Assembly: GCF_018122625.2 (NCBI RefSeq)
Contig: NZ_JAGQFT020000004.1
Span: 1 to 64,000 of the forward strand
DNA: 64,000 nucleotides
Reading direction: 5' to 3'
From: Coralloluteibacterium stylophorae
GTDB lineage: Bacteria > Pseudomonadota > Gammaproteobacteria > Xanthomonadales > Xanthomonadaceae
Part shown: positions 22,277 through 30,264 of the stretch, one piece after another
Layout: the number at the start of each line of letters is the position of its first letter
How positions within the stretch are numbered: the stretch's first letter is position 1
Notes under the pieces: model-generated
What the model was told of the DNA's origin: nothing
Seen by the model: the letters and a program-made list of their open reading frames with translations, nothing else
Database searches by the model: none
Made by a program: the position numbers and the translations under genes

Positions 22277-24142
22277 TCAGGGCGTGTAGCTGGCGCGCAG
22301 CGTGGTGCGGGCGAAGGGGGTTTCGCCGACGACGGCCACGTACCAGACGCCGGCGGCGGGGTTGGTGATCCTGATCGTCTCGTTGTTGCCGGGGCGCCGG
22401 CCCGAGACGAGGTCGTATTCGACCGCATCCGCCGGTGCGTCGAGCCGCGCGTACAGGGTGACGTCGCCGCTGCCGGCGGCGGTCAGGAAGCGCAGGTTGC
22501 GGGCGCCCTCGGGCACCTCGATCCGGTAGAGCAGCGTGGTGCCCGCGGCGCCGCCGAGTTCCCGCACCAGGGCGCCGTTCTCGAGCGGGATGCCCGGCAG
22601 CGGCTCGGCGCTGTCGTCGAACAGGGAGACGGAGACGAGCTGGACCGACAGCACCCCGTCGCCGTCCAGCACGTTCCAGTCCACCGCCTCGAAGTGCTCC
22701 GGCCCGAACGTGCGGTCGATGCGGTCGACGTCGTCGGAGTCGAACAGGTCGCCGCCGGGATTGAAAGCCTCGAACTCCAGCGTCTGGCCCGACGCGGTCG
22801 GCGTGGCGAAGAGATGGATGCCGTCGGACTTCGGATAGTCGTTGGCGATGACGACCTCGGCGGGCGGGGCCGACGGCAGCGTCTCGACCGCGTCGCCGAC
22901 GATGAACCCGGCCGTGTCCATGCGGATCGGATAGGCCGAGGCCTGGGCCGGCTCGATGGTCGTCCCGCTCGGCGAGAGCGTGAACGTCAGGCGCACCGGC
23001 GCGCCCACCGTCGCGCCGGCGAAGGGGCCGGTGGCGAGGTCGTTGTAGGCCACCGTGCCCTGCGCCTCGAAGAAGACGTCGCGCGGGGTGTCGTCGTTGA
23101 GGTCCAGCACGTACGCCTGGTTGACGCCCTCGATCACGCCGTTGCCGCCGAAGGTCCTGCCGTCGGCGGAGACCACCGCGATCGCCAGCCGCGTGTCCGC
23201 GGGCAGCGGCAGACCTTCCTGCGCGGCGTACTGCGAGATCAGCTGCATGCCGTCGTCGGGCGTCCACACGAAGGCCTCGCGGTCGAAGCCGAAGCCGGTC
23301 GCGCCGGCGACCACGTCGCCGTCGTCGCTGACGCCGAAGGCGGTGGCGCTGTCGAGCCAGCCGGCCACCGGGATCATGCCGAGCGGCTGCACGCCGGTTT
23401 CGGCGGTCCAGCGCCAAGCCTCGCCGCCGTCCGGGCCGGGATAGCCGCCGCCCACCACCACGCTGCCGTCGTGGTTGACCGCCTGCGCCTCGCCGACCGG
23501 CTGCCCGTCGGCGGTGGTGAGGTCGAGCGGCACGCCGTCGATCCAGACCACGCCGCTGCGGTAGCCGTCGTCCTGGTCGTTCCAGCCGACGATGACGCGG
23601 CCGTCGCCGCTGACCGCGTTGGCGCGCGAGTAGGCATCCGGGCGGTTGACCGCCAGCCGCTCCATGCCTTCTTCGGCGGTCCAGCGGAAGGCGATCGCGT
23701 TGCCGGTCTCGTCGAAGGCCAGGCCGACCGCGACGCCGTTGGCGGAGACGCCGTAGGCCAGGCTGCGCAGGCCGTCGAGCGGCTGGCTGCCGGGATAGGC
23801 GCCGATCACCACCGGGCCGCCGACCAGCTCGCTGTTGCTGTAGTGCAGGGCGGCGACCTGGAAGCCCTCGGCATCGACCACGGAGCCGGCGATCGGCTGC
23901 GCCCAGTTGCCGGCGGTGGCGTCGCCGAAGCCGTCCATGGGCTGCAGGCCGCGCTCCGCGTCCCAGCGGAAGGAAGGCGCGTTGCCGCTGCCGGTGGGCT
24001 GGGTCACCGAGGCGATGCGCCCCTTCTTGGTGAGCCCGGTGACGTAGCCATTGCCGACCTCGATCGGGTGCAGCGAGGCGGCGTGCAGGGTGCCGGCCAC
24101 GAGGCCGAGCGCGATCGCGGCGCAGAGACGGGAAGTGCGCAT
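22277..24142 (-). CDS. Secreted HAF-repeat protein with C-terminal PPC-like domain
   Basis: The 621-residue product has a Sec signal peptide (LCAAIALGLVAGTLHAAS). Repeated HAF-type motifs follow, each of the form (A/G)xGVSANGxVAVGxxxxxxxxAFRW (about residues 110-340), a pattern found in extracellular beta-propeller-like proteins. The C-terminal 110 residues (TTLLYRIEVPEGARNLRFLT...GDVTLYAR...NNETIRI) resemble the prepeptidase C-terminal (PPC) domain that is often cleaved from secreted enzymes. No catalytic motif is visible, so the function is unknown. ATG 24142 has AGGA eight bases upstream. It stands alone between two large repeat clusters and is transcribed leftward. Confidence 0.8.
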   Translation of the reverse strand: MRTSRLCAAIALGLVAGTLHAASLHPIEVGNGYVTGLTKKGRIASVTQPTGSGNAPSFRWDAERGLQPMDGFGDATAGNWAQPIAGSVVDAEGFQVAALHYSNSELVGGPVVIGAYPGSQPLDGLRSLAYGVSANGVAVGLAFDETGNAIAFRWTAEEGMERLAVNRPDAYSRANAVSGDGRVIVGWNDQDDGYRSGVVWIDGVPLDLTTADGQPVGEAQAVNHDGSVVVGGGYPGPDGGEAWRWTAETGVQPLGMIPVAGWLDSATAFGVSDDGDVVAGATGFGFDREAFVWTPDDGMQLISQYAAQEGLPLPADTRLAIAVVSADGRTFGGNGVIEGVNQAYVLDLNDDTPRDVFFEAQGTVAYNDLATGPFAGATVGAPVRLTFTLSPSGTTIEPAQASAYPIRMDTAGFIVGDAVETLPSAPPAEVVIANDYPKSDGIHLFATPTASGQTLEFEAFNPGGDLFDSDDVDRIDRTFGPEHFEAVDWNVLDGDGVLSVQLVSVSLFDDSAEPLPGIPLENGALVRELGGAAGTTLLYRIEVPEGARNLRFLTAAGSGDVTLYARLDAPADAVEYDLVSGRRPGNNETIRITNPAAGVWYVAVVGETPFARTTLRASYTP

Positions 24143-24319
24143 CGGGTGTCCTGGGAATGAAGGGGGGCATGGACGGCGGCGAGCCGCGCCCGATCCTATG
24201 AGCGGACGCGGGACCGGGAGCGACCGGCTTGTCAGCGTGCGCCGCAGGCACGGTGCGGCGTGACACGCAGATGCAAGCAAGGCACCGGCTCGCTCGCAGG
24301 CAGGGGGCGGCGCCAGCTG

Positions 24320-25085
24320 GGTGCTGTTGTTTGCTCGTGCGAAGTCGAGTGCGCTTCGCGCCGCCCCCCATCCCAACCTTCCCCCGCAAGGGGGGAAGGG
24401 GCCAAAGCAGAAGGCCGGAAGGTGACGCGCCTCCAGCACATCGCGACCGCCCCCTCTCCCCTCGCGGGAGAGGGTTGGGGTGGGGAGGCGCGGCGGCAGC
24501 CGCGTGCTGTTGCGTGCGCGGCTCGGTGCGCTTCGCGCCGCCCCCCCATCCCAGCCTTCCCCCGCAAGGGGGGAAGGGGCCGAAGCAGAAGGCCGGAAGG
24601 TGACGGCCTCCAGCACAGCGCGACCTGCCCCCTCTCCCCTTGCGGGAGAGGGTTGGGGTGAGGGGGCGCGGCGATAGCCGCGTGCTCTTTTCTTCCGGGT
24701 ACGGTCGGCGCGCTGAGCGCCTCCCCCCATCCCAACCTTCCCCCGCAAGGGGGGAAGGGGCCGGGAGCGAAGCGCAGACAACTCCCTCCCCCCTCGCGGG
24801 AGAGGGTTGGGGAGAGGGGGGCGCGGCGGCAGCCGCGTGCTGTTTTCTTGCCGGATGCGGTCGGCGCGCTACGCGCTCCCCCCATCCCAACCTTCCCCCG
24901 CAAGGGGGGAAGGGGCCAAAGCAGAAGCGTCGCGACCCCCCTCTCCCCTTGCGGGAGAGGGTTGGGGTGAGGGGGCGCGGCGATAGCCGCGTGCTCTTTT
25001 CTTCCGGGTACGGTCGGCGCGCTGCGCGCCCCCCCCCCATCCCAGCCTTCCCCCCGCAAGGGGGGAAGGGGCCGAAGGCAGGAGC
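24320..25085. repeat. Second cluster of the same GC-rich dispersed repeats (about four to five units)
   Basis: The two modules described for the cluster at 20.9-22.2 kb recur here. The leucine-zipper-like CCCTCTCCCC...GGGAGAGGG hairpin unit appears at about 24452, 24629, 24786 and 24938. The AACCTTCCCC...GGGGAAGGGG unit appears at about 24373, 24553, 24735, 24893 and 25045. The cluster fills the space between the HAF-protein gene and the CGNR-regulator gene. I see no gene here. Confidence 0.85.
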
Positions 25086-25104
25086 GAACCGTCGCGCTTT
25101 CTCG

Positions 25105-25701
25105 CTACCCGCCCGGACGACCGCTCCCGTCCCTGCTCCGGGCGCGGAAGGCCGCGGCCTTCATGCGGTTGCCGCAGGCCGCCATGCTGCACCAGCGTCG
25201 GCGATGCGACCTGGTGGTGTCCTGGAAGAGCAGCGTGCAGTCGTGCGCCTCGCAGGCGCGCACGTGCTGGAGGTCGGCCTCGGCGAGCAGGTCCGCGATG
25301 GATGCGGCGATGGGGTACAGCAGGCTGGCGGCAGTGGCCGCACGCCGCACCTCGACGCGCGCGTACCGCGCGGATGCGGCATCCCATTCCATCCTCGAGA
25401 CCGGCTGGCCGGCCTGCAGCACCTGGTTGAGGACGTCGGCCTCGGCGGGCGAACCCGCGCGAACGGCGGCCAGCAGGTCGCGCGCCTCGCTCCGCAGCGA
25501 CCGCGCCAGGCGTGCGATGCCGCGGGGCGCCGCGGTGGTGCGGGCCGGCAGCTCGCCTGCCCGCTCGAGCCAAGCGAGCACGCTGCGGTCGTCGACGAGG
25601 CAGTCGCGGGCTTCGCCACCGACGCCGTACGCCGTGTTGAGGAAGTCGAGCCCGAGGTGGCCGGCGATGAAGTACGGCTCGCCAGCGGATACGTCGCCCA
25701 C
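25105..25701 (-). CDS. CGNR zinc-finger transcriptional regulator (ABATE domain)
   Basis: The 198-residue protein has an N-terminal ABATE-type helical domain (LGLDFLNTAYGVGG, conserved LDFxNT). Its C-terminal CGNR zinc finger reads CEAHDCTLLFQDTTRS, then RRRWCSMAACGNRMKAAAFRAR, with four cysteines and the eponymous CGNR. Such proteins are putative stress-linked DNA-binding regulators. It is divergent from the alpha/beta-hydrolase gene across 92 bp rich in TAACC/GGTTA boxes and probably controls both. Confidence 0.88.
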   Translation of the reverse strand: MGDVSAGEPYFIAGHLGLDFLNTAYGVGGEARDCLVDDRSVLAWLERAGELPARTTAAPRGIARLARSLRSEARDLLAAVRAGSPAEADVLNQVLQAGQPVSRMEWDAASARYARVEVRRAATAASLLYPIAASIADLLAEADLQHVRACEAHDCTLLFQDTTRSHRRRWCSMAACGNRMKAAAFRARSRDGSGRPGG

Positions 25702-25793
25702 TGCTGAATAACCTCGAAGTTATCGTTTGACAGGTTACGCTGCGCATCCATAACCTGCAATCAGTCAACTTACTGGTTACGCAGGAGAGCGCC
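25702..25793. promoter_or_regulatory. Divergent promoter with repeated GGTTA/TAACC boxes
   Basis: TTGACA (25727-25732), a 16-nt spacer and CATAAC (25749-25754) form a good rightward promoter for the hydrolase gene. The inverted pair ATAAC...GTTAT lies at 25708-25723. GGTTACGC occurs twice (25733 and 25775), and ATAACC occurs at 25708 and 25750. The boxes overlap the promoter and suit binding by the divergently encoded CGNR regulator. AGGAG before the ATG at 25794 is the ribosome binding site. Confidence 0.6.
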
Positions 25794-26710
25794 ATGGAAA
25801 CCGGGAGCACGCCCACCGTCGCCACGCCCACCGCGCGCGTCCGCCATCGGCACGCGCAGGTCGACGACGTGCGGATCTTCTACCGCGAGGCCGGCGACCC
25901 GGCCGCGCCGACCGTCCTGCTGCTGCACGGCTTCGCGGCATCGTCGTACATGTACCGCGACCTCATCGCGGCGCTCGCCGACGCTACCACGTGGTCGCGC
26001 CGGACCTGCCGGCGTTCGGGTTCACCGAGGCGCCGGGTCGCGAGGCCTACGCCTACACCTTCGACAACCTGGCGCGGACGATCGACCGCTTCCTGGCCCG
26101 GCTGCGCATCGAGCGTTTCGCGCTGGTGGTGCACGACTACGGCGCGCCGGTCGGCTGGCGCCTGGCCGCGGCGCAGCCCGCGCGGATAACCGCGATCGTG
26201 TCGCAGAACGGGAACGCCTACGAGGAGGGCCTCGGCGCAGGCTGGGATCCGATCAGGACCTACTGGCACAGCCCGACGCGGGAGCACCGCGACGCGCTGC
26301 GCGACTTCCCCACCCCGGGGTCGATCCGCTGGCAGTACCTGGAAGGCGTGCCCGACACCAGCCTGGTCGCACCCGACGGCTACACGCTGGAGGGCGCGCA
26401 GGTCGCGCGGCCGGGCAATGCCGAGATCCAGCTCGACCTGCTGCTGGACTACGCCACCAACGTCGCGAAGTACCCCGAGTTCCAGGCCTACTTCCGCACG
26501 CACCGGCCGCCGCTGCTGGCGGTGTGGGGCCGGAACGACCCGTTCTTCCTGCCGGCGGGCGCCGAGGCCTGGAGGCGCGACATCCCGGACGCCGACATCC
26601 GCTTCTACGACACCGGCCACTTCGCGCTGGAGACGCACGGAGACGAGATCGTCCCTGTGATCGGCGCGTTCCTCGACCGTCACCTCGGCGCCCCCGCCAC
26701 GACGCGGTGA
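25794..26710 (+). pseudogene. Alpha/beta hydrolase (haloalkane dehalogenase/epoxide hydrolase-like) with one frameshift
   Basis: The first frame gives METGSTPTVATPT, then the oxyanion-hole motif LLLHGFAASSYMYRDLIAALAD, and loses sense at about 25982. The second frame continues VVAPDLPAFGFTEAP, the nucleophile elbow VVHDYGAPVGWR (Asp), VWGRNDPFF and the catalytic-His region DTGHFALETH. Adding one C after GAC at 25982 restores LADRYHVVAPDLP, the expected family sequence, and an intact protein of about 305 residues. The damage is thus a single base. It may be a real inactivation or an assembly error. The gene is divergent from the CGNR regulator and followed by a SnoaL-like gene. Confidence 0.85.
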
Positions 26711-26779
26711 CGCCGTACGCGCATCGCCGCCGGCAGGCCGCATGATCGGGCCTGCCCTCACCCCTCGGGAGCCACCGCC

Positions 26780-27172
26780 ATGGATGAGCGACTGGAACGC
26801 AACAAGCGCAGCGTCATCGCCTTCTACGACCTGATGTTCAACCAGTGCCGCCCGGCGGAGGCGATCGAACGCTACGCCGGCGCGACCTACATCCAGCACA
26901 ACCCGCAGGTGGGCGACGGCAAGGAGGCCTTCGTCGCCTACTTCGAGCGTATGGCGCTCGACTACCCGGGCAAGCGCGTGCACGTGCGGCGCGCACTGGC
27001 CGAGGGCGACCTCGTCGTCCTGCACTGCCACCAGGAATGGCCGGGCGACGCGAATCCCGACTGGGCCGGCATCGACATCTTCCGGCTCGATGCCGACGGC
27101 CGCATCGTCGAGCACTGGGACGTGCTGCAGCCGGTTCCCGCCACGTCGGCGAACGGGAACGGGATGTTCTGA
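26780..27172 (+). CDS. Nuclear transport factor 2 / SnoaL-like family protein
   Basis: The 130-residue protein has the cone-shaped NTF2 fold signature: an N-terminal helix ([13 protein letters not shown]), [31 protein letters not shown] and the terminal [20 protein letters not shown]. SnoaL-like members act as small isomerases, cyclases or ligand binders. The YIQHNP motif is common in stress-linked bacterial members. It follows the broken hydrolase gene by 69 bp in the same direction and may share its promoter. Substrate unknown. Confidence 0.88.
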   Translation: MDERLERNKRSVIAFYDLMFNQCRPAEAIERYAGATYIQHNPQVGDGKEAFVAYFERMALDYPGKRVHVRRALAEGDLVVLHCHQEWPGDANPDWAGIDIFRLDADGRIVEHWDVLQPVPATSANGNGMF

Positions 27173-27217
27173 GGCGTCGTGTCGCGTCGCGTCACCGCCG
27201 GCATCCCGCCGGAAGCG

Positions 27218-27355
27218 GTCGCGGCTGAAGCCGCTCCTACGGGGGATGGGCGGTCGGCGAGTGGCGAGTGGCGAAGGCGCTTCGCACGACCGGCGCCCTC
27301 CCCCGCCCGCGGGGGAGGGTTGGGGTGGGGGCGCGGCGACAGCCGCGTGCTCGGG
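27218..27355. repeat. Two dispersed repeat elements
   Basis: GTCGCGGCTGAAGCCGCTCC followed by TAC (27218-27240) is a copy of the short dispersed element also seen near 34.1-34.6 kb. The CCCGCCCGCGGGGGAGGG unit followed by TTGGGGTGGGGGCGCGGCGA (about 27298-27355) is a single copy of the larger repeat clustered at 21 and 24.5 kb. Both lie between genes. Confidence 0.7.
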
Positions 27356-27404
27356 TTGCCGCCGCCCGCTACCGCCGACAGTATCCGCCCGACCACCGGC
27401 ATGG

Positions 27405-27911
27405 ATGTTCGTGACGATGCTGCCCATTCCTCGTTCGCTCCGCCTCGCATCCGCGCTGGCCTGCCTGCTGACCGTTGCCTGCGGCCCCACACCGCGCGCC
27501 GTCGACAGCGCGACGGCGGCAGACGAGCCGCCTGCGCCGGCCCGGCACGCAGTCGCCGACATCGCCTCCGGGCTGCGCAAGGGCATGGCCTACGGCGACT
27601 TCCGGCAGCAGGTGCTCGCAGACGGCTGGACGCCGATGGCCAGTGCCGAGTGCCGGACGAACCTGGTCGGCGACGATGCGGACGCGCTGTGCGCCGCGAA
27701 CCCGCAGCTCGCGGGCTGCACGATCTGCGATGAACTGCCCGAACTGCAGGCCTGCAGCGCCGACGCGCGCTGCATGCTGCGCTTCCGCAGTGCCGACGGA
27801 CAGCGCGTGCTCGAGGCCCGCGCCTACGGCGAGTTCCAGCATTGGGACGAGCGCGGAGCGGACGCCGGGCTCCAGGTCAGCGACTGGACGTTCTCTACTT
27901 CGGAGCGGTGA
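27405..27911 (+). CDS. Putative lipoprotein, uncharacterised
   Basis: The 168-residue product starts with a lipoprotein signal peptide (LRLASALACLLTVACGP), whose lipobox LTVAC gives Cys25 or so as the lipidation site. The mature part contains GLRKGMAYGDFRQQVLADGW, a small BamE/SmpA-like 'G(M)xxxxVxxxLGxP'-type segment, and six further Cys in the stretch CRTNLV...CAANPQLAGCTICDELPELQACSADARC, which suggests disulfides. It resembles hypothetical Xanthomonadaceae lipoproteins. No function is evident. Starts at ATG 27405 and 27417 are both possible. Confidence 0.65.
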   Translation: MFVTMLPIPRSLRLASALACLLTVACGPTPRAVDSATAADEPPAPARHAVADIASGLRKGMAYGDFRQQVLADGWTPMASAECRTNLVGDDADALCAANPQLAGCTICDELPELQACSADARCMLRFRSADGQRVLEARAYGEFQHWDERGADAGLQVSDWTFSTSER

Positions 27912-28015
27912 CCGCGCGCCACATTCACCGCGGCATGCCCCGGAGCGGCAGCGGCATGCACGCGGAGCACCGTGCCCCGGCTGGGGTCGCATTCTTCACG
28001 ATAGGGAGCGTTGTG

Positions 28016-29098
28016 ATGAACAATCCGATCTACGATCTGATGTATCGCGGCGAATCCGGCGCGGCCGGCTACAACGCCTTCAATCGGGGCACCTTTACGG
28101 ACGGGAACGGCCGCGAACGCATCCGATCCGGCGAGCCGCCGATGGACTTCTCTCGGCTCACCCTCGGCCAGGTGCAGGATCTACAGCACCTGCCGCGCGA
28201 GGATCCGGAGCGCGTTTTCGCGGTCGGGAAGTACCAGATCATCCCATCGACGATGGATGTTGCCGTGGCCCGCCTCGGCCTGGACCGAAGCGAACCGTTC
28301 ACGCCCGAGCTTCAGGACCGGATCTTTACCGACTACCTCCTGCGCGAAAAGCAGCACGCCGTGCGCGACTACATCATGGGCGTGCCCGGCGTGAATCTGG
28401 AAGAAGCGCAGAACGGGCTCGCGCGGGAATGGGCGAGTTTTGGCGACCCGTACAAGGACGGGCGCAGCTACTACGGCGGCGCCAATCGCGCCCATATCAG
28501 CCTGGCAGAAAGCGCCGCGGCGCTGATGACGATGCGCGCAGCGTACGCCGATGCGACTGCCCGCGGCGCCTCGTCCGACGACGCTTGGCACGCGGCAGCG
28601 GCCGTCGATGCGCAGCCGATCAAACAGGCTTGGCATGAGAAGGGTCATGCACCGCCCGAAGGTAGCCTGCGGCGAGACGACAGGGGCGACGCAGTGCGGA
28701 CGCTGCAGGAGCAGCTCGACCAGCTGGGCTACACCGACGCAGCCGGTCGGGCGCTGACGGCGGACGGCGTCTTCGGCGCCCGCACGGAGCAGGCGGTGCG
28801 TGCCTACCAGCGCGACAACGGACTGACCGTGGACGGCATCGTCGGCCCGGAGACGCGTGCGGCCGTCAGGGAGCAGATCCCAAGCCGCGGTGCGGAAACA
28901 TTGCGCGCGGGTGCCACCGGGCTCCTCGATGCCGCAGAGCGTGGCGAAGATGCGGTCCGGGAGGCGATGGAGCGACTGGCGCGGTCGTCCCTCGGTGAGC
29001 GATGGCGCCAACAGCTCGATGAAGCACACCTGCGCACGGATGTGCCGGTGCAGTGCGACGCGCCGCAGACGCAGGACCTGGCGCGCGGCGAGCGATAG
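28016..29098 (+). CDS. Lysozyme-like protein with peptidoglycan-binding domain
   Basis: The 360-residue protein has an N-terminal lysozyme/transglycosylase-like region (residues 1-190: MYRGESGAAGYNAFNRGT and AVGKYQIIPSTM, a motif shared with phage-type muramidases). A PG_binding_1 domain follows (about 217-285: DDRGDAVRTLQEQLDQLGY ... LTADGVFGARTEQAVRAYQ ... DGIVGPETRAAV). The C-terminal tail is helical. It has no signal peptide, so if it acts on the cell wall it must be released or exported by a non-Sec route. It lacks the conserved C-terminal XVIPCD motifs of Xanthomonadaceae type IV effectors. The ATG at 28016 has AGGGAG upstream. Confidence 0.8.
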   Translation: MNNPIYDLMYRGESGAAGYNAFNRGTFTDGNGRERIRSGEPPMDFSRLTLGQVQDLQHLPREDPERVFAVGKYQIIPSTMDVAVARLGLDRSEPFTPELQDRIFTDYLLREKQHAVRDYIMGVPGVNLEEAQNGLAREWASFGDPYKDGRSYYGGANRAHISLAESAAALMTMRAAYADATARGASSDDAWHAAAAVDAQPIKQAWHEKGHAPPEGSLRRDDRGDAVRTLQEQLDQLGYTDAAGRALTADGVFGARTEQAVRAYQRDNGLTVDGIVGPETRAAVREQIPSRGAETLRAGATGLLDAAERGEDAVREAMERLARSSLGERWRQQLDEAHLRTDVPVQCDAPQTQDLARGER

Positions 29099-29423
29099 AA
29101 CGGTGGCACGCTGGCAGCAGGTCAGGACTGCCCGCAGGAATCGCGCATGACGTCGATCACGCCGTCGCTCGGAAGGGATCGCGGGAGTGCGTTGGGCGAT
29201 CTCGCGGTGCCGTGGTCGGGCGCGACAGAGCTGGCGCGATCGCGCTGGTCCGCGCAGGTTGGCCTGGAGACCGTTCGCACTGAACGGAGTCGGACGCCAT
29301 CCGCAGGGGCGGCGGCACCGATATCTCGTCAGCCCATGACGAGGCGCTGACGTCCGCGACCTTTGCCGCGGGAGCTGCCCGCGCGAACGAGGTTCATGTG
29401 GCCGATGGAGGGGCGCTCCGCCC
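29099..29423. other. Intergenic stretch without a supported gene
   Basis: These 325 bases lie between the convergent lysozyme-like gene and the pseudouridine synthase gene. Short open frames are present on both strands, but none has a ribosome binding site or recognisable protein. I see no repeat unit or obvious terminator hairpin. Confidence 0.5.
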
Positions 29424-30146
29424 TCAGAACCGCTCGCCGACCGGCAGGTAGCGCCACGCGCCGGCCGGCATCTTCGCCAGCGCGATCCTGCCGATGCGCA
29501 GGCGGCGGATGGCCACCGCCTCCAGGCCCACCTGGGCGCACATGTGGCGCAGCTGCCCGCCCTGCACGCCCTTGAGCGCGAAGCGCAGGCGGAACTCGTT
29601 CTGCCAGCTCACCTTGCACGGCGGCAGCGCGCGGCCGCCGTACGACAGGCCGTGGTTGAGCCGCGCCAGGCCCCAGGGCGCGATCTCGCCGCGCACCTCG
29701 ACCACGAACTCCTGTTCGATCTCGTCGTGGTCCTCGGTCAGGCGGCGCCACACGCGGCCGTCCTGGGTCAGCACCATCAGCCCGCTCGCCTCGGTGTCGA
29801 GCGGCACCAGCGGGGTCAGGCGATGGAAGTGGCGCTGCAGCAGGCGGACGCCCGATGGATCCTCGGACCAGCGTGTGCCGGGGTCCACCAGCGCGGTGGC
29901 TGGATTCGCACCGACGATGGCGTCGACACCGACCGGCTTGTGCAGCAGCACCGTGGCCGGCTCGATCGCCTGGGTCGTCGCCGCGGGATCGACGGCCACC
30001 TCTTCGTCCGTCACCCGGTGCGCCGGGTCCTCGACGACGGTGCCGGCGACGGTCACCCAGCCGTTCTTGATGTACTGCTCGGCTTCCGCGCGCGAGCACT
30101 GGGCCAGGCCGGCGACGCGTTTCGCCAGTCGGACGGGATCGGACAT
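29424..30146 (-). CDS. rRNA pseudouridine synthase, RsuA/RluF type
   Basis: This 240-residue enzyme isomerises a uridine in rRNA. It has an N-terminal S4 RNA-binding domain (VRLAKRVAGLAQCSRAEAEQYIKNGWVTVAG, about 4-60). The synthase core then shows LLHKPVGVDA, the catalytic motif LVPLDTEASGLMVLTQDG (Asp in LDTEASGL, where the usual form is LDxxTxGL) and KVSWQNEFRLRFALKGVQGGQLRHMC. The motif pattern fits the RluB/E/F and RsuA group. I cannot separate RluF from its relatives without alignment. The gene is leftward, 118 bp from the DUF2254 gene start-to-stop, and probably independent. Confidence 0.85.
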   Translation of the reverse strand: MSDPVRLAKRVAGLAQCSRAEAEQYIKNGWVTVAGTVVEDPAHRVTDEEVAVDPAATTQAIEPATVLLHKPVGVDAIVGANPATALVDPGTRWSEDPSGVRLLQRHFHRLTPLVPLDTEASGLMVLTQDGRVWRRLTEDHDEIEQEFVVEVRGEIAPWGLARLNHGLSYGGRALPPCKVSWQNEFRLRFALKGVQGGQLRHMCAQVGLEAVAIRRLRIGRIALAKMPAGAWRYLPVGERF

Positions 30147-30264
30147 GGGCTGCTGCCGGTACGTCAGGGCCGGGCAGTGTAGCGGCCGGTCGGCACGGGG
30201 CCCTCCGGCGTGGTGGCGATGGCCGTGGCCTGCCGTGCGGCAGGCAAGCCGCGGGTCGAGCTCC

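Noticed and set aside
28016-29098. Type IV secretion effector (X-Tfe)
   Set aside because: The domain order is suggestive, but the conserved XVIPCD C-terminal motifs are absent and no immunity lipoprotein gene follows.
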